64,000 nt of DNA from JBHGBM01 sp041946965 (lineage in GTDB: Bacteria > Acidobacteriota > Terriglobia > Bryobacterales > Bryobacteraceae): positions 10,415 to 74,414 of the forward strand of contig JBHGBM010000030.1 of the NCBI GenBank assembly GCA_041946965.1, written 5' to 3'. The position numbers and the translations under genes were made by a program. Of this stretch, positions 16,274 to 24,266 are shown piece after piece. How positions within the stretch are numbered: position 1 is the stretch's first letter; the number at the start of each line of letters is the position of its first letter. The notes below the pieces were generated by a model. It saw only the letters and a program-made list of their open reading frames with translations. It was not told the DNA's origin and made no database searches.

Positions 16274-16839
16274 GACTTTTTCGCTCTCTTGATGGTGCAG
16301 CCGAACGCCTTGGTTTGTGCGGCGGCCACGGGCCGGCCCTCCAGCACGGCGTCCAGCGCGTCACGCAGGCCCCGGCGCGTGATGCGCTGCGCGTTGCGGG
16401 AGTCGTCTATGTAGCCGTGGTACCGGATCACCCCGTCCTTGTCCATGACGAAGGCCTCCGGGGTGACCTGCGCGCCGAAGCGGTCGGCCACCGCGTTGCC
16501 CGCGTCCTTGTAGACGGCGAAGGCGAAGTTCTTTTTCGCGTGGGCGTCCACTTCCGCCGCCGGCTCCGTGCTGTTCGCGTTCACGAATATGAACTTCACG
16601 CCCCGGCCCGAATACTCCTTGAACAGGGCGTTCATGCGCTCGTTGTAATCGTTGGAAATAGGGCACTGTGTGGCCACGAACACCAGCACCGTGACGTCCC
16701 CCTTGAGCGCAGCGTAGCCGACGGCGTTGCCCTTGACGTCCTGAAGTGAAAAGCCCCCCACCTTGGACCCCAGGCTGAATTCCTGGCCGCAGGCCAGACC
16801 GGCCAGCGCCAATGCAGCTCCCAGAAGCGAACGTTTCAT
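16270..16839 (-). CDS. Exported AhpC/TSA-type redoxin
   Basis: 189 residues with a signal peptide (MKRSLLGAALALAGLACGQ). The thioredoxin-fold core begins FSLQDVKGNAVGYAALKGD and the active region is VLVFVATQCPISNDYNERM, with a single cysteine as in this exported peroxiredoxin-like group. TPEAFVMDKDGVIRYHGYIDD is the cis-Pro strand and matches proteins annotated as thioredoxin or redoxin-domain. A strong GGAGGG site precedes the ATG. It probably uses the peroxidatic Cys or exchanges thiols with the overlapping TlpA-like partner; the substrate is unknown. Confidence 0.85.
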   Translation of the reverse strand: MKRSLLGAALALAGLACGQEFSLGSKVGGFSLQDVKGNAVGYAALKGDVTVLVFVATQCPISNDYNERMNALFKEYSGRGVKFIFVNANSTEPAAEVDAHAKKNFAFAVYKDAGNAVADRFGAQVTPEAFVMDKDGVIRYHGYIDDSRNAQRITRRGLRDALDAVLEGRPVAAAQTKAFGCTIKRAKKS

Positions 16840-16893
16840 CTCATCCCTCCGGATTGGATTTGCGCCGGCGGCCGGGAGTGCCGCGCGCGCCGG

Positions 16894-17250
16894 CTACTTT
16901 GACAGCTTCAGGTTTATGACGGCCTGCTTCCTATTATCGAACGAACTGAGGGTCTTGCTTGGGCTGGTCGCGCCCTGATATTCGGCGCGCAGCTCGTAAT
17001 CCACGTCGGCGCTCAAGCCGTGGAAATAGTAATTGCCCTGCTCCCTGGTGACGAAGGAGCGGATTTGCAAGGTCTTGGTGTTCTTCAGTTGCACGATAGC
17101 GCCGTTCACGGCCTCGCCCCCCGCGTTGGTGACGTTTCCTTGCACACTGCGGGTGGAGCCGCTGTCATCGCCCCTGTTCTGCGTCCAGGCCGGCATCGCT
17201 GTTGCCACCGCCAGCAGGAGGGCCGCCACCACCAGGCTTTTACGGATCAT
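16894..17250 (-). CDS. Small secreted carboxypeptidase-regulatory-like domain protein
   Basis: 118 residues: signal peptide (MIRKSLVVAALLLAVATAMPAW) then one beta-sandwich domain, RSVQGNVTNAGGEAVNGAIVQLKN ... GNYYFHGLSADVDYELRAEYQG. The G-x-V-x(n)-G-x-V pattern followed by 'G.Y.F.GL....Y.L.A' is the CarboxypepD_reg-like fold that also heads the TonB receptor at 28104-31622. Single-domain secreted versions are common in acidobacteria, and their role (perhaps adhesion or envelope binding) is unknown. Confidence 0.75.
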   Translation of the reverse strand: MIRKSLVVAALLLAVATAMPAWTQNRGDDSGSTRSVQGNVTNAGGEAVNGAIVQLKNTKTLQIRSFVTREQGNYYFHGLSADVDYELRAEYQGATSPSKTLSSFDNRKQAVINLKLSK

Positions 17251-17323
17251 AAACTCACCCCTATGGATTCAGACGAGCGCGCTTTATGGTGCGTTTCCTC
17301 GCCAGCCGGGCGCGCCGGACCGG

Positions 17324-17554
17324 CTAACGCCAGTCGTCTTCCGCCTCCTCGCCCTCGTCTTCCTCTTCGTCGTCCTCGTCGAGGAAGTCCTCGTCTTCCT
17401 CGTCCTCGGCTTCGTCGGCGGATTCGAGTTCCAGGGGATCGACCCCCACTACCCTGAGATCGGCCCCGCACTCATCGCAACTGAGGGAGTCGCCTTCGTC
17501 AACTTCTTCTTCGTCGATATCGATCTGTCCGTCGCACACGGGGCAACTGACCAT
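17324..17554 (-). CDS. LysW-like zinc ribbon with long acidic tail
   Basis: 76 residues. Four cysteines (4, 7, 26, 29) form a zinc ribbon: MVSCPVCDGQ and SLSCDECGADLRVVGVDPLEL. The last part matches LysW/ArgW amino-group carrier proteins, which continue with a short acidic stretch ending in EDWGE, where the terminal Glu is the attachment point. Here residues 43-73 are almost all Asp/Glu and the end is EDDWR, so the accepting glutamate is missing or displaced. No lysX, lysZ or argX gene is near. A strong AGGAGG site precedes the ATG. It may be a LysW relative with another role, such as an acidic carrier or metal-binding protein. Confidence 0.7.
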   Translation of the reverse strand: MVSCPVCDGQIDIDEEEVDEGDSLSCDECGADLRVVGVDPLELESADEAEDEEDEDFLDEDDEEEDEGEEAEDDWR

Positions 17555-17630
17555 GGCGATTTTCCTCCTGAAATTACATTACCGTTATACAGAACTCTCC
17601 GGCGCTTGCCAACTCTGAATTGCGCGCGGG

Positions 17631-18122
17631 CTACTTCGCCTGCCGCCGCCGGGTGGTGACCGGCACCAGGCCGTTCAGGCGCAGGTACACGAACATCTGG
17701 GAACGGTGGGTCAACTCGTGTTCTTTGATGAATTGCAGCATTTCCAGCCGGGTGACGCGCTGGCCGTCGAAGCGGGTGATGATGCCCGCGAAGAATTCCG
17801 GCGTCTGGCGCGCCAGCGCGGCGGCGTCGGCCTCCACCACGGCGCGCAATTCCCGCGCCAGCGCCTCGGCGCCTTCCGGAGGCGGCGGAAAACGCGCCTT
17901 CATGCTCTCCCGGAACCCTGGACGGCTCAGGTCTTCCTCTCCCTCGATCAGCGCGGCGGTCAACGCGTGGCCCGCGTTCAGCACGTGGCGCGCAAGGTCC
18001 CCGAACGTCATCAACCCTTCCACGGGTGTGAAATCCAATCCCTGGGGAAAATCCTCCACGGTCTGCGCGGTATCCCGCCGGATGCTCTTCCACGACTCCA
18101 GCACGTTCTCCAGTCTGACCAT
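17631..18122 (-). CDS. DinB-family protein
   Basis: 163 residues predicted as a four-helix bundle. Metal-ligand positions are the His in DLARHVLNAGHAL and the pair in FIKEHELTHRSQMFVYLRLNG, which is the characteristic DinB/YfiT C-terminal helix. DinB-like proteins include metal-dependent thiol-S-transferases using bacillithiol or mycothiol; many have unknown substrates. The PIG-L gene at 19337 could in principle belong to low-molecular-weight thiol metabolism, but this is only a weak contextual hint. Confidence 0.82.
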   Translation of the reverse strand: MVRLENVLESWKSIRRDTAQTVEDFPQGLDFTPVEGLMTFGDLARHVLNAGHALTAALIEGEEDLSRPGFRESMKARFPPPPEGAEALARELRAVVEADAAALARQTPEFFAGIITRFDGQRVTRLEMLQFIKEHELTHRSQMFVYLRLNGLVPVTTRRRQAK

Positions 18123-18149
18123 GTGCTTATTGTAGGACAGGCTGCCGGT

Positions 18150-18971
18150 TTAGAAGCGCTGCACCCGCCGCAGGGTGAACGTCTCCGGGTTCATGTTCTC
18201 CTGCTCCAGCCGGCGCCAGTCATCGTGAATGTGGATGAGTTTGCCGCTGACGTGATTGGAGCGCTCCGAGGCCAGGAAGAGCGCGAGCTGAATCTGTTTC
18301 TCCGCCGGAGCCCCGCCGGTGAGGCGCACGGTTTCGGCGTCCTCGATCTCCTTGGCGCCGGCGCGCTCGCCGGCGTGGATGATCTCGTCCGTCATGTGCG
18401 TGTAGGTGCCGCCGGGGGCCAGGCAGTTGACCTGGATGTTGTGGTCGCGCACCTCTTCGGCCAGGGTCTCGGCCATGCGGACCACGGCGGCCTTGGACGC
18501 CGCGTAGGCGCTGAAGTTCGGCCGCGCGTAGGCCGCCCCGCCCCCCGCCACGATGATGATCTTGCCCCCGCGCCGCTCGATCATCCCGGGCAGCACGGCG
18601 CGGCAGACGTGCATCACGCCGAACAGGTTGGTTTCGACGGTCTCCGCCCAGGCCCGCGGCCGCACGTCCGCCAGGGGCCCGATCGGTCCCTGCACGCCGG
18701 CCGCCGCCGCCAGCGCATCCACGCCTCCGAAAGCGGCTCGCATGCGCTCCACGGCTGCCGTCATCTGCTCGAAGTCGCGCACGTCGGCGCGGATCCGCAG
18801 CGCGGAGCCGCCGGAATGCTCGATCTCCAGCTTGGCCAGGTCCAGCTCCGCCTGGCTGCGCGCCAACAGCCCCACGCGCCATCCGGCCGCGGCGAACCCC
18901 AGCGCCAGGCGCTTCCCGATGCCGCGTCCGGCGCCCGTGATCAAAACCGATTTTTCCGTAGCTGCGCCCAT
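18150..18971 (-). CDS. Short-chain dehydrogenase/reductase
   Basis: 273 residues from ATG 18971, which has GGGA close upstream; a longer in-frame start would add an arginine-rich stretch of no SDR character. The motif TGAGRGIGKRLALG binds NAD(P). AAAAGVQGPIG corresponds to the NNAG strand but is altered. The catalytic Tyr-Lys is YAASKAAVVRMA. The C-terminal tail continues to HIHDDWRRLEQENMNPETFTLRRV rather than stopping at the usual GG motif, suggesting a specialised subfamily. The substrate is not evident. Confidence 0.85.
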   Translation of the reverse strand: MGAATEKSVLITGAGRGIGKRLALGFAAAGWRVGLLARSQAELDLAKLEIEHSGGSALRIRADVRDFEQMTAAVERMRAAFGGVDALAAAAGVQGPIGPLADVRPRAWAETVETNLFGVMHVCRAVLPGMIERRGGKIIIVAGGGAAYARPNFSAYAASKAAVVRMAETLAEEVRDHNIQVNCLAPGGTYTHMTDEIIHAGERAGAKEIEDAETVRLTGGAPAEKQIQLALFLASERSNHVSGKLIHIHDDWRRLEQENMNPETFTLRRVQRF

Positions 18972-19053
18972 TCCCGCTTTGCTGAAGCCCCAGCGTAGCA
19001 TGCCGCGCCACCATTGACTCCGGCAGCCGCGTTTGATATGAAAGCACCACCGT

Positions 19054-19374
19054 ATGAACAAGCGTCATGTGATCGAAACCATGGCGGCCGAGACCCAGCT
19101 CTCGAAGGTGGAGGCCGCGCGGGCGCTGAATTCCTTCCTCAAGACGGTGCGTTGCAGCCTGATCCGGGGGGAGAAGGTCACCCTGATGGGTTTCGGGACT
19201 TTTGCCACTTCCCGCCGCAAGGCGCGGATCGTGCGGGAACCGCGCGGCGGCACAAAAATGCAGATTCATGCCCGGCGCGTGGCTCGCTTCGTTCCCGGGC
19301 TAGAATTGAGAATGGCTGTCGAAAACGGATTGCCTCATGCCGAAGACCATTCTCTCGATACACGCCCATCCTGA
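19054..19374 (+). CDS. HU/IHF-family DNA-binding protein
   Basis: 106 residues. MNKRHVIETMAAETQLSKVEAARALNSFLKTV is the dimerisation helix pair, and KVTLMGFGTFATSRRKARIVREPRGG matches the HU beta-arm, although the tip has RGG in place of the usual NP(R/Q)TG. The last 35 residues (RFVPGLELRMAVENGLPH...) differ from the normal FKPGK.LK..VN and extend 38 nt into the following PIG-L gene. It probably bends or compacts DNA; an arm lacking the intercalating proline could change binding. Confidence 0.85.
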   Translation: MNKRHVIETMAAETQLSKVEAARALNSFLKTVRCSLIRGEKVTLMGFGTFATSRRKARIVREPRGGTKMQIHARRVARFVPGLELRMAVENGLPHAEDHSLDTRPS

Positions 19375-20092
19375 CGACGCGGAGATTCTCGCCGGCGGCA
19401 CGCTGGCGCTGCTGGCCTCCGGCGGCCACCGCGTGGTGATCGTCACCCTCGCTCCCGGCGATTGCGGCTCGCATGAACACGGCCCCGAGGACATCGGCGC
19501 CATCCGCCGCGCCGAGGCCGCCGCTTCGGCGCGCCTCATCGGAGCCGAATACCAGTGCGCCGAATTCCGCGATCTCGCCATCTTCAGCGACGATGCTTCG
19601 CGCCGGCGCGTCACGCGCGTGCTGCGCCAGGTGAACCCGGACATCGTGCTCACGGCGTCGCCCGTGGACTACATGGCCGATCACGAGAACACCAGCGCGC
19701 TGGTGCGCGACGCCTGCTTCGCCGCCTCCGCGCCCAATTACTATGCGGGCGCGCCGGCCATTGCCGGCATCCCGCACCTCTACTTCATGGACCCGCAGGG
19801 CGGCGTGGATCACGAGAACCGCCCCGTGACCGCCGATTTCTACGTGGACGTCGCAGCCTTCTTTGACACCAAGCGGCGCATGCTCTCCGAGCACCGCAGC
19901 CAACGCGAATGGCTGCTCGGCCAGCACGGCATCGACGATTACATTCTGGACATGGAGCGCAACACCCGCGCCATCGGCGCGCGCGCCGGCCTGGAATTCG
20001 GCGAAGGCTTCCGCCAGTACAAGGGCCACCCCTACCCGCAGTCGCCGCTGCTCCAGGAGCTTCTGGGCGCGGCCGTGCGGGCGCCGCTCTAA
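19337..20092 (+). CDS. PIG-L family N-acetylglucosaminyl deacetylase-like protein
   Basis: 251 residues. The zinc motif SIHAHPDDAEILAGGTLA at the N terminus and DYMADHENTSALVRDAC further in are the PIG-L/LmbE signatures. The family removes N-acetyl groups from GlcNAc-type substrates, as in bacillithiol, mycothiol or GPI pathways. The start lies inside the 3' end of the HU-like gene in another frame, an unusual 38-nt overlap. The closest named group is BshB-like or generic LmbE; no bshA/bshC is in the window to decide. Confidence 0.92.
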   Translation: MPKTILSIHAHPDDAEILAGGTLALLASGGHRVVIVTLAPGDCGSHEHGPEDIGAIRRAEAAASARLIGAEYQCAEFRDLAIFSDDASRRRVTRVLRQVNPDIVLTASPVDYMADHENTSALVRDACFAASAPNYYAGAPAIAGIPHLYFMDPQGGVDHENRPVTADFYVDVAAFFDTKRRMLSEHRSQREWLLGQHGIDDYILDMERNTRAIGARAGLEFGEGFRQYKGHPYPQSPLLQELLGAAVRAPL

Positions 20093-20096
20093 GCGC

Positions 20097-21461
20097 TCAC
20101 CGCACCGTCGTCACGATGTTCCAGAGCAGCTCCGTTCCGGCCTCCAGGTTGGCGAGGGAGATGCGCTCGTCGTTGCCGTGGGCGCGGTCGGCATCGTCGT
20201 CGCGCTGGAACAGCGGCACGCCGTAAACCTGCATCCCTTTGGCGCGCAGGAAAGCCGCGTCGGTGGCGCCGCGCTGCATGCACGGAACCACCAGGGCGCC
20301 CGGCGTCGCGGCCAGGAACGCCTTCTCCATGGCCCGGTAAAGCGCCGTATCCGTGGCGCTGGGTTCGGTGGCGGGCATCTCCTGCCCGGGGGCGGGCAAC
20401 ACCTCCACGGCGCTGTCGTTGACCAGGCGCCGCAGGCGTGCGAACACCTCCGCCGCGGTCTCGTCCGGCAGGCGGCGAATATCCACCTCCGCCTCGGCGG
20501 CGTTCGGAATCATGTTGATCTTTACGCCGGCCCGCAGCATGGTAGGCGCCACCGTGGTCCGAAGCTGCGCGTCCAACTCGGGCTCCCGCCAGCGGATCTC
20601 GTTGGCGGCCATCACCGCCGTGCGCGCATTCGCCAGCCGCGGCAGCAAGGGAGCCAGCCAGCGGTACTCCTTCACTTTCGCGAGCGCCGCGAAGTACCGC
20701 CGCGTGGTGCTGTTCAGGGAAACCGGCTGGTCCGCATCGGCCAGATTGACCAGCGCGCGGGCCACCGCCAGCACCGGGTTGTCCGCGCGGGGCAGGGAAG
20801 CGTGGCCCGCCGTCCCCCGCGCCCGCAGCACCGCCCGCGTGGGGATCTTCTCGGCCGTCTGCACCTGGTAGATGCGCGTTCCCGAAGCGAACTGCGCGAT
20901 GGTTCCGCCCTCGTTCAACGCGAATTCGGCCTGGATTTTCGGCCAGGCGTTGGCGATCAACCATTGAATCCCGGTGGAGCCCGCTTCCTCGTCCGCCTCG
21001 GCCATCAGGATCACGTCGCGCTCCAGCGTGACGCCCCGGCGCTTCAGCTCGACCAGCACCGCCAGTTCCGCCGCCAGCAATCCCTTGTCGTCCTGCGCGC
21101 CGCGGCCGTAAATGCGTCCGTCGCGCACCAGGCCGGCGAACGGATCCACGCTCCACTGCGCCCGCTCGGCGGGCACCACGTCGGTATGTGCCATGAGCAG
21201 CAGCGGACGGCGTTTGCCCGAGCCGGGCAGGCGGGCCACGAAGTTCAGCCGGTCCGGGTCGCTGCCCAGCAACTCGCAGGCGATGCCCTCTTCGCGCGCC
21301 ACCCGCTCCAGGTAGCGGGCCGCGAGCGTTTCGTTTCCGGGCGGGTTGACGGTTTCCAGGCGGATCAGGTCCGCCAGGTGCCTGCGCGCGCGCTCCCCCA
21401 CGCGCTGCGCCCAAAGCGAACCCCCGCACACCAGCGCCAGTGCGCAGACACAGACCCTCAT
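20097..21461 (-). CDS. Exported M20-family metallopeptidase
   Basis: 454 residues with a signal peptide (MRVCVCALALVCGGSLWAQ). Zinc-binding motifs in order: LMAHTDVVP, IYGRGAQDDKG, MAEADEEAGS (with the general-base Glu), and a C-terminal His in DDDADRAHGNDERIS. The dimerisation or lid domain starts near ARGTAGHASLPRADN. M20 enzymes cleave dipeptides, N-acyl amino acids or peptides. It starts 26 nt after the in-frame-TGA redoxin gene on the same strand and is probably cotranscribed with it. Confidence 0.92.
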   Translation of the reverse strand: MRVCVCALALVCGGSLWAQRVGERARRHLADLIRLETVNPPGNETLAARYLERVAREEGIACELLGSDPDRLNFVARLPGSGKRRPLLLMAHTDVVPAERAQWSVDPFAGLVRDGRIYGRGAQDDKGLLAAELAVLVELKRRGVTLERDVILMAEADEEAGSTGIQWLIANAWPKIQAEFALNEGGTIAQFASGTRIYQVQTAEKIPTRAVLRARGTAGHASLPRADNPVLAVARALVNLADADQPVSLNSTTRRYFAALAKVKEYRWLAPLLPRLANARTAVMAANEIRWREPELDAQLRTTVAPTMLRAGVKINMIPNAAEAEVDIRRLPDETAAEVFARLRRLVNDSAVEVLPAPGQEMPATEPSATDTALYRAMEKAFLAATPGALVVPCMQRGATDAAFLRAKGMQVYGVPLFQRDDDADRAHGNDERISLANLEAGTELLWNIVTTVR

Positions 21462-21487
21462 GCTGCGCCCATCTTAGCGCATGCAGG

Positions 21488-22048
21488 CTACCTTGAGGCT
21501 GCGGAGCGTTTGCTTTTTGGGCGCTGGGTCCTGGCTTCGTCCCGCAAGAGACCGTCGAGGGTGGCCCGCATGTTCCGGTCGCGTTCCGCGTCGCGGAAGT
21601 AGGGAGCCTCGCCGAACACCTGGAACTGAAGAATTCCCTTGCGGTCGATGAACGCCATCTTCGGCACGTAGCCGGGCGTCATCACCGAGACGTGTAGAAA
21701 ATTCATCGCCGAGAGACGGTCCGTCCACCCCATCGGGTAGTTGGGCCGGAACTGGCGCACGTACTGCGGAGCGAGCGTCGCGCCCTGGTCGTCGATGGAC
21801 GACATCAGCACCTGCACCCCTTTCGGGCCGTAGTCACGTTGTATACCGCTCAAGACTTGAGCGAGCGTCTGGCAGTGTGGTCAAGTGGTGGATATGAAGA
21901 CCAGCGCGACGATCTTGCCGCGGTACTGCTGGAGCGTAATCTGCTTTCCGCCGGGCAGGTTGATGGCCACGTCGCCGGCCGGCCGCGGCACCTGCGCTGC
22001 CGCTCCCACTGCCAGGAGCGCTCCGGCTGCAAGCTGAGCAATACTCAT
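21488..22048 (-). CDS. TlpA-like redoxin, candidate selenoprotein with in-frame TGA (UxxC)
   Basis: From ATG 22048 the frame encodes a signal peptide (MSIAQLAAGALLAVGAAAQ), a beta-strand leader and KIVALVFISTT, then TGA at 21883-21881, then PHCQTLAQV and 121 more residues to TAG at 21488: 186 residues in all. The TGA stands exactly where the first cysteine of a TTCPHC-type redox motif belongs (U56, C59). The part after TGA completes the fold, including the cis-Pro strand PGYVPKMAFIDRKG. A SECIS-like hairpin follows the TGA. Alternatives are a recent nonsense mutation (TGC or TGT to TGA) or a sequence error. It is divergent from the YheT-like gene, 22 nt away. Confidence 0.75.
21846..21883 (-). 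promoter_or_regulatory. Candidate bacterial SECIS element
   Basis: Immediately 3' of the in-frame UGA the mRNA can form a perfect 7-bp stem, CGCUCAA (21863-21857) with UUGAGCG (21853-21847). The apical loop is GUC (21856-21854), and a U-G wobble can extend the base. The loop begins 24 nt after the UGA. Known bacterial SECIS elements lie directly downstream of UGA, with a small loop that has G among its first bases; the E. coli fdhF loop also contains GU. The E. coli bulged U is not obvious here. Confidence 0.6.
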
Positions 22049-22070
22049 ACACTCTTATCCTATCGAACGA

Positions 22071-23021
22071 ATGCGTGATTTTGTTCCGCTGTTTCGCAAC
22101 CCGCACCTGCAAACCCTCGCGGGCCACTTCTGGCCGCGTCCGGAGAGCCGGTCTTACCCGGCGGCCGAGCGGCTGTACAACACCGCGCCCGGCGTGCGGG
22201 TCATGGTGGAAGAGCAGAGCCCGGCGGCGCCGCGCGGCGACGTGGTCCTGGTGCACGGCCTGGAGGGCTCGGGGGAGTCCGGCTACATGCGCGGCGCGGC
22301 CCGCCTGGCGCTTGAGGCCGGTTTCCGCGCGCACCGCTTCCACATGCGCACTTGCGGCGGCACCGAGCGGCTCTCCCAGACGCTGTACCATTCCGGGCTG
22401 ACCTCGGACGTGGCCGCCGTGGTGCGGGAACTCGGCCGGCCCGTGTACCTGGCCGGCTTCTCGCTGGGCGGCAACGTGGCGCTGAAACTGGCGGGTGAGC
22501 TGGGCGAGGGGGCGCGCGAGCTGATCCGCGGCATATGCGCCGTTTCCACGCCCCTCGATCTGGCCGCGTGTTCCCGGCGCCTGGGCCGGCTCGAGAACCG
22601 CGTCTACGAGATGCGGTTCCTCCGCAAGATGAGAAGCCGCCTGCTGGCCACCGGGCGCTACACCCGGGCCGATTTCCACGGCATCCGTTCCATCATCGCC
22701 TTCGACGAGCGCATCACCGCGCCCGCTTTCGGGTTCCGCGGCGCCCAGCACTACTACGAAACCCAGTCCTCGGCGCGTTTTCTGGAGGGAATCCGGGTTC
22801 CTACGCTGCTGTTGCAGGCCCAGGATGACCCGCTGGTCCCTTTCGAGCTCTTCCGGCGCCCGGTCCTCACTGAGAATCCCTGGTTGACGCTGCACGCCAC
22901 CCCGCACGGAGGGCATCTCGGTTTTCTGGCGCGTGGACGCCCCCGTTTCTGGGCCGAGACGGCGGTAATAGAATGGTTCTTGCGCCTCGAAGGAACAAAT
23001 AGGGGCGTACCACCGTCTTGA
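22071..23021 (+). CDS. YheT-like alpha/beta hydrolase
   Basis: 316 residues. NPHLQTLAGHFWPR at the N terminus is the signature of the YheT/ABHD1-3 group. VLVHGLEGSGESGYMRG holds the oxyanion loop, LAGFSLGGNVALKLAG is the nucleophile elbow, QAQDDPLVP gives the Asp and TPHGGHLGF the His. Family members are carboxylesterases or lipases acting on short or medium acyl esters; the physiological substrate is unknown. No clear Shine-Dalgarno site lies before the ATG. Confidence 0.9.
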   Translation: MRDFVPLFRNPHLQTLAGHFWPRPESRSYPAAERLYNTAPGVRVMVEEQSPAAPRGDVVLVHGLEGSGESGYMRGAARLALEAGFRAHRFHMRTCGGTERLSQTLYHSGLTSDVAAVVRELGRPVYLAGFSLGGNVALKLAGELGEGARELIRGICAVSTPLDLAACSRRLGRLENRVYEMRFLRKMRSRLLATGRYTRADFHGIRSIIAFDERITAPAFGFRGAQHYYETQSSARFLEGIRVPTLLLQAQDDPLVPFELFRRPVLTENPWLTLHATPHGGHLGFLARGRPRFWAETAVIEWFLRLEGTNRGVPPS

Positions 23022-23027
23022 TTTTAG

Positions 23028-24266
23028 ATGCAGGCCCAAGCTTCATTCTGGGAGGCCGTGGCCGCGGCCTCCGTCTCGCTGCGCGGCAGCAAGCTGCGCA
23101 GCTTCCTCACCCTGCTGGGCATTATCCTGGCCACCACCACCCTGATTGCGGTCATGTCCGTGATTCACGGCATGGATGTCTACGTCGCCCAGAACGTCTC
23201 CGATATGGGCGCGGACGGCTTCCGCATCGTCCGCATCTTCATGACTTCCGGGGGGATCAAAAAATACATCGAGCTGCTCCGCCGCAACCCGCAGTTGAAG
23301 AAGGACGAGTTCCAGTTTCTTAAGGAACGCAGCACCCTGGTCAAGGAGTGGGGCATCGAAACCTACCGCAACACGACGGTGCATTTCGGCAAGGAATCGG
23401 TGGAGGGCGTGGATTTCCAGGGAGTGACGCCGAATATCGGGATTATCAATAACATCCAGGTGGAGGAGGGCCGCTTCATCTCGGAGCCCGACGATCAGCG
23501 CCGCCGCCTGGTGGCGTTCATCGGCAAAGATCTGGCCAACCGCTTTTTCCCGGGCGGAAACCCCGCCGGTAAGTCCGTTACAGTGGACGGCCGCCCCTAC
23601 GAGGTCATCGGCATCGCCAAGCCCAAGGGCTCGGTCTTCGGCCACTCGCTGGACAACTTCGTGCTGATCCCCGTGGAGACCTTCTTCAAGACCTACGGCT
23701 CACGCGGCGGCATGGCCTTTAACGCCATGGCCATCGACCACGCGCACCTGTACCAGGCGCAGGAGGAAGCCCGCATGCTGCTGCGCGCCTACCGGCACCT
23801 CGGCCCCAAGGCGGAGGACACCTTCGGCATGCTCACTTCCGATTCGCTGGTGCAGTTTTGGAACCAGTTGACCGGCGCCATCGCCGCCACCGCCGTCGGC
23901 GTGGTCTCGGTGTTCATGGTGGTGGGGGGCGTGGTGATCATGAACATCATGCTGGCCGTGGTCACCGAACGGACCCACGAGATCGGCATCCGCAAGTCGG
24001 TTGGGGCGCGGCGCCGCGATATCCTGAACCAGTTTCTGGTGGAATCCTCGATGCTCGCCGCCATGGGCGGGCTGGTGGGCGTGGCGCTCGCCTGGATCGT
24101 CGCCATTCTGGTCCGCAACCTGACGCCCGTGCCCATGGTGCTGCCGCTGAGCGCGATCGTGGTCGGCGTGCTTCTTTCGGCCAGCGTCGGCCTTTTCTTC
24201 GGGATCTATCCCGCGCAGCGCGCGGCGAAACTCGATCCTATCGAAGCCTTGAGGGTGGAACGATGA
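23028..24266 (+). CDS. MacB/FtsX-type ABC transporter permease (first of pair)
   Basis: 412 residues. The N-terminal LRGSKLRSFLTLLGIILATTTLIAVMSVI helix, a large periplasmic MacB-PCD domain, and three C-terminal helices ending in ERTHEIGIRKSVGARRRDI and AAKLDPIEALRVER are the MacB permease layout. These export peptides, lipids or macrolides together with a LolD-like ATPase. It overlaps the second permease by 4 nt (ATGA). No ATPase gene is adjacent, so the nucleotide-binding partner must be encoded elsewhere. Confidence 0.92.
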   Translation: MQAQASFWEAVAAASVSLRGSKLRSFLTLLGIILATTTLIAVMSVIHGMDVYVAQNVSDMGADGFRIVRIFMTSGGIKKYIELLRRNPQLKKDEFQFLKERSTLVKEWGIETYRNTTVHFGKESVEGVDFQGVTPNIGIINNIQVEEGRFISEPDDQRRRLVAFIGKDLANRFFPGGNPAGKSVTVDGRPYEVIGIAKPKGSVFGHSLDNFVLIPVETFFKTYGSRGGMAFNAMAIDHAHLYQAQEEARMLLRAYRHLGPKAEDTFGMLTSDSLVQFWNQLTGAIAATAVGVVSVFMVVGGVVIMNIMLAVVTERTHEIGIRKSVGARRRDILNQFLVESSMLAAMGGLVGVALAWIVAILVRNLTPVPMVLPLSAIVVGVLLSASVGLFFGIYPAQRAAKLDPIEALRVER

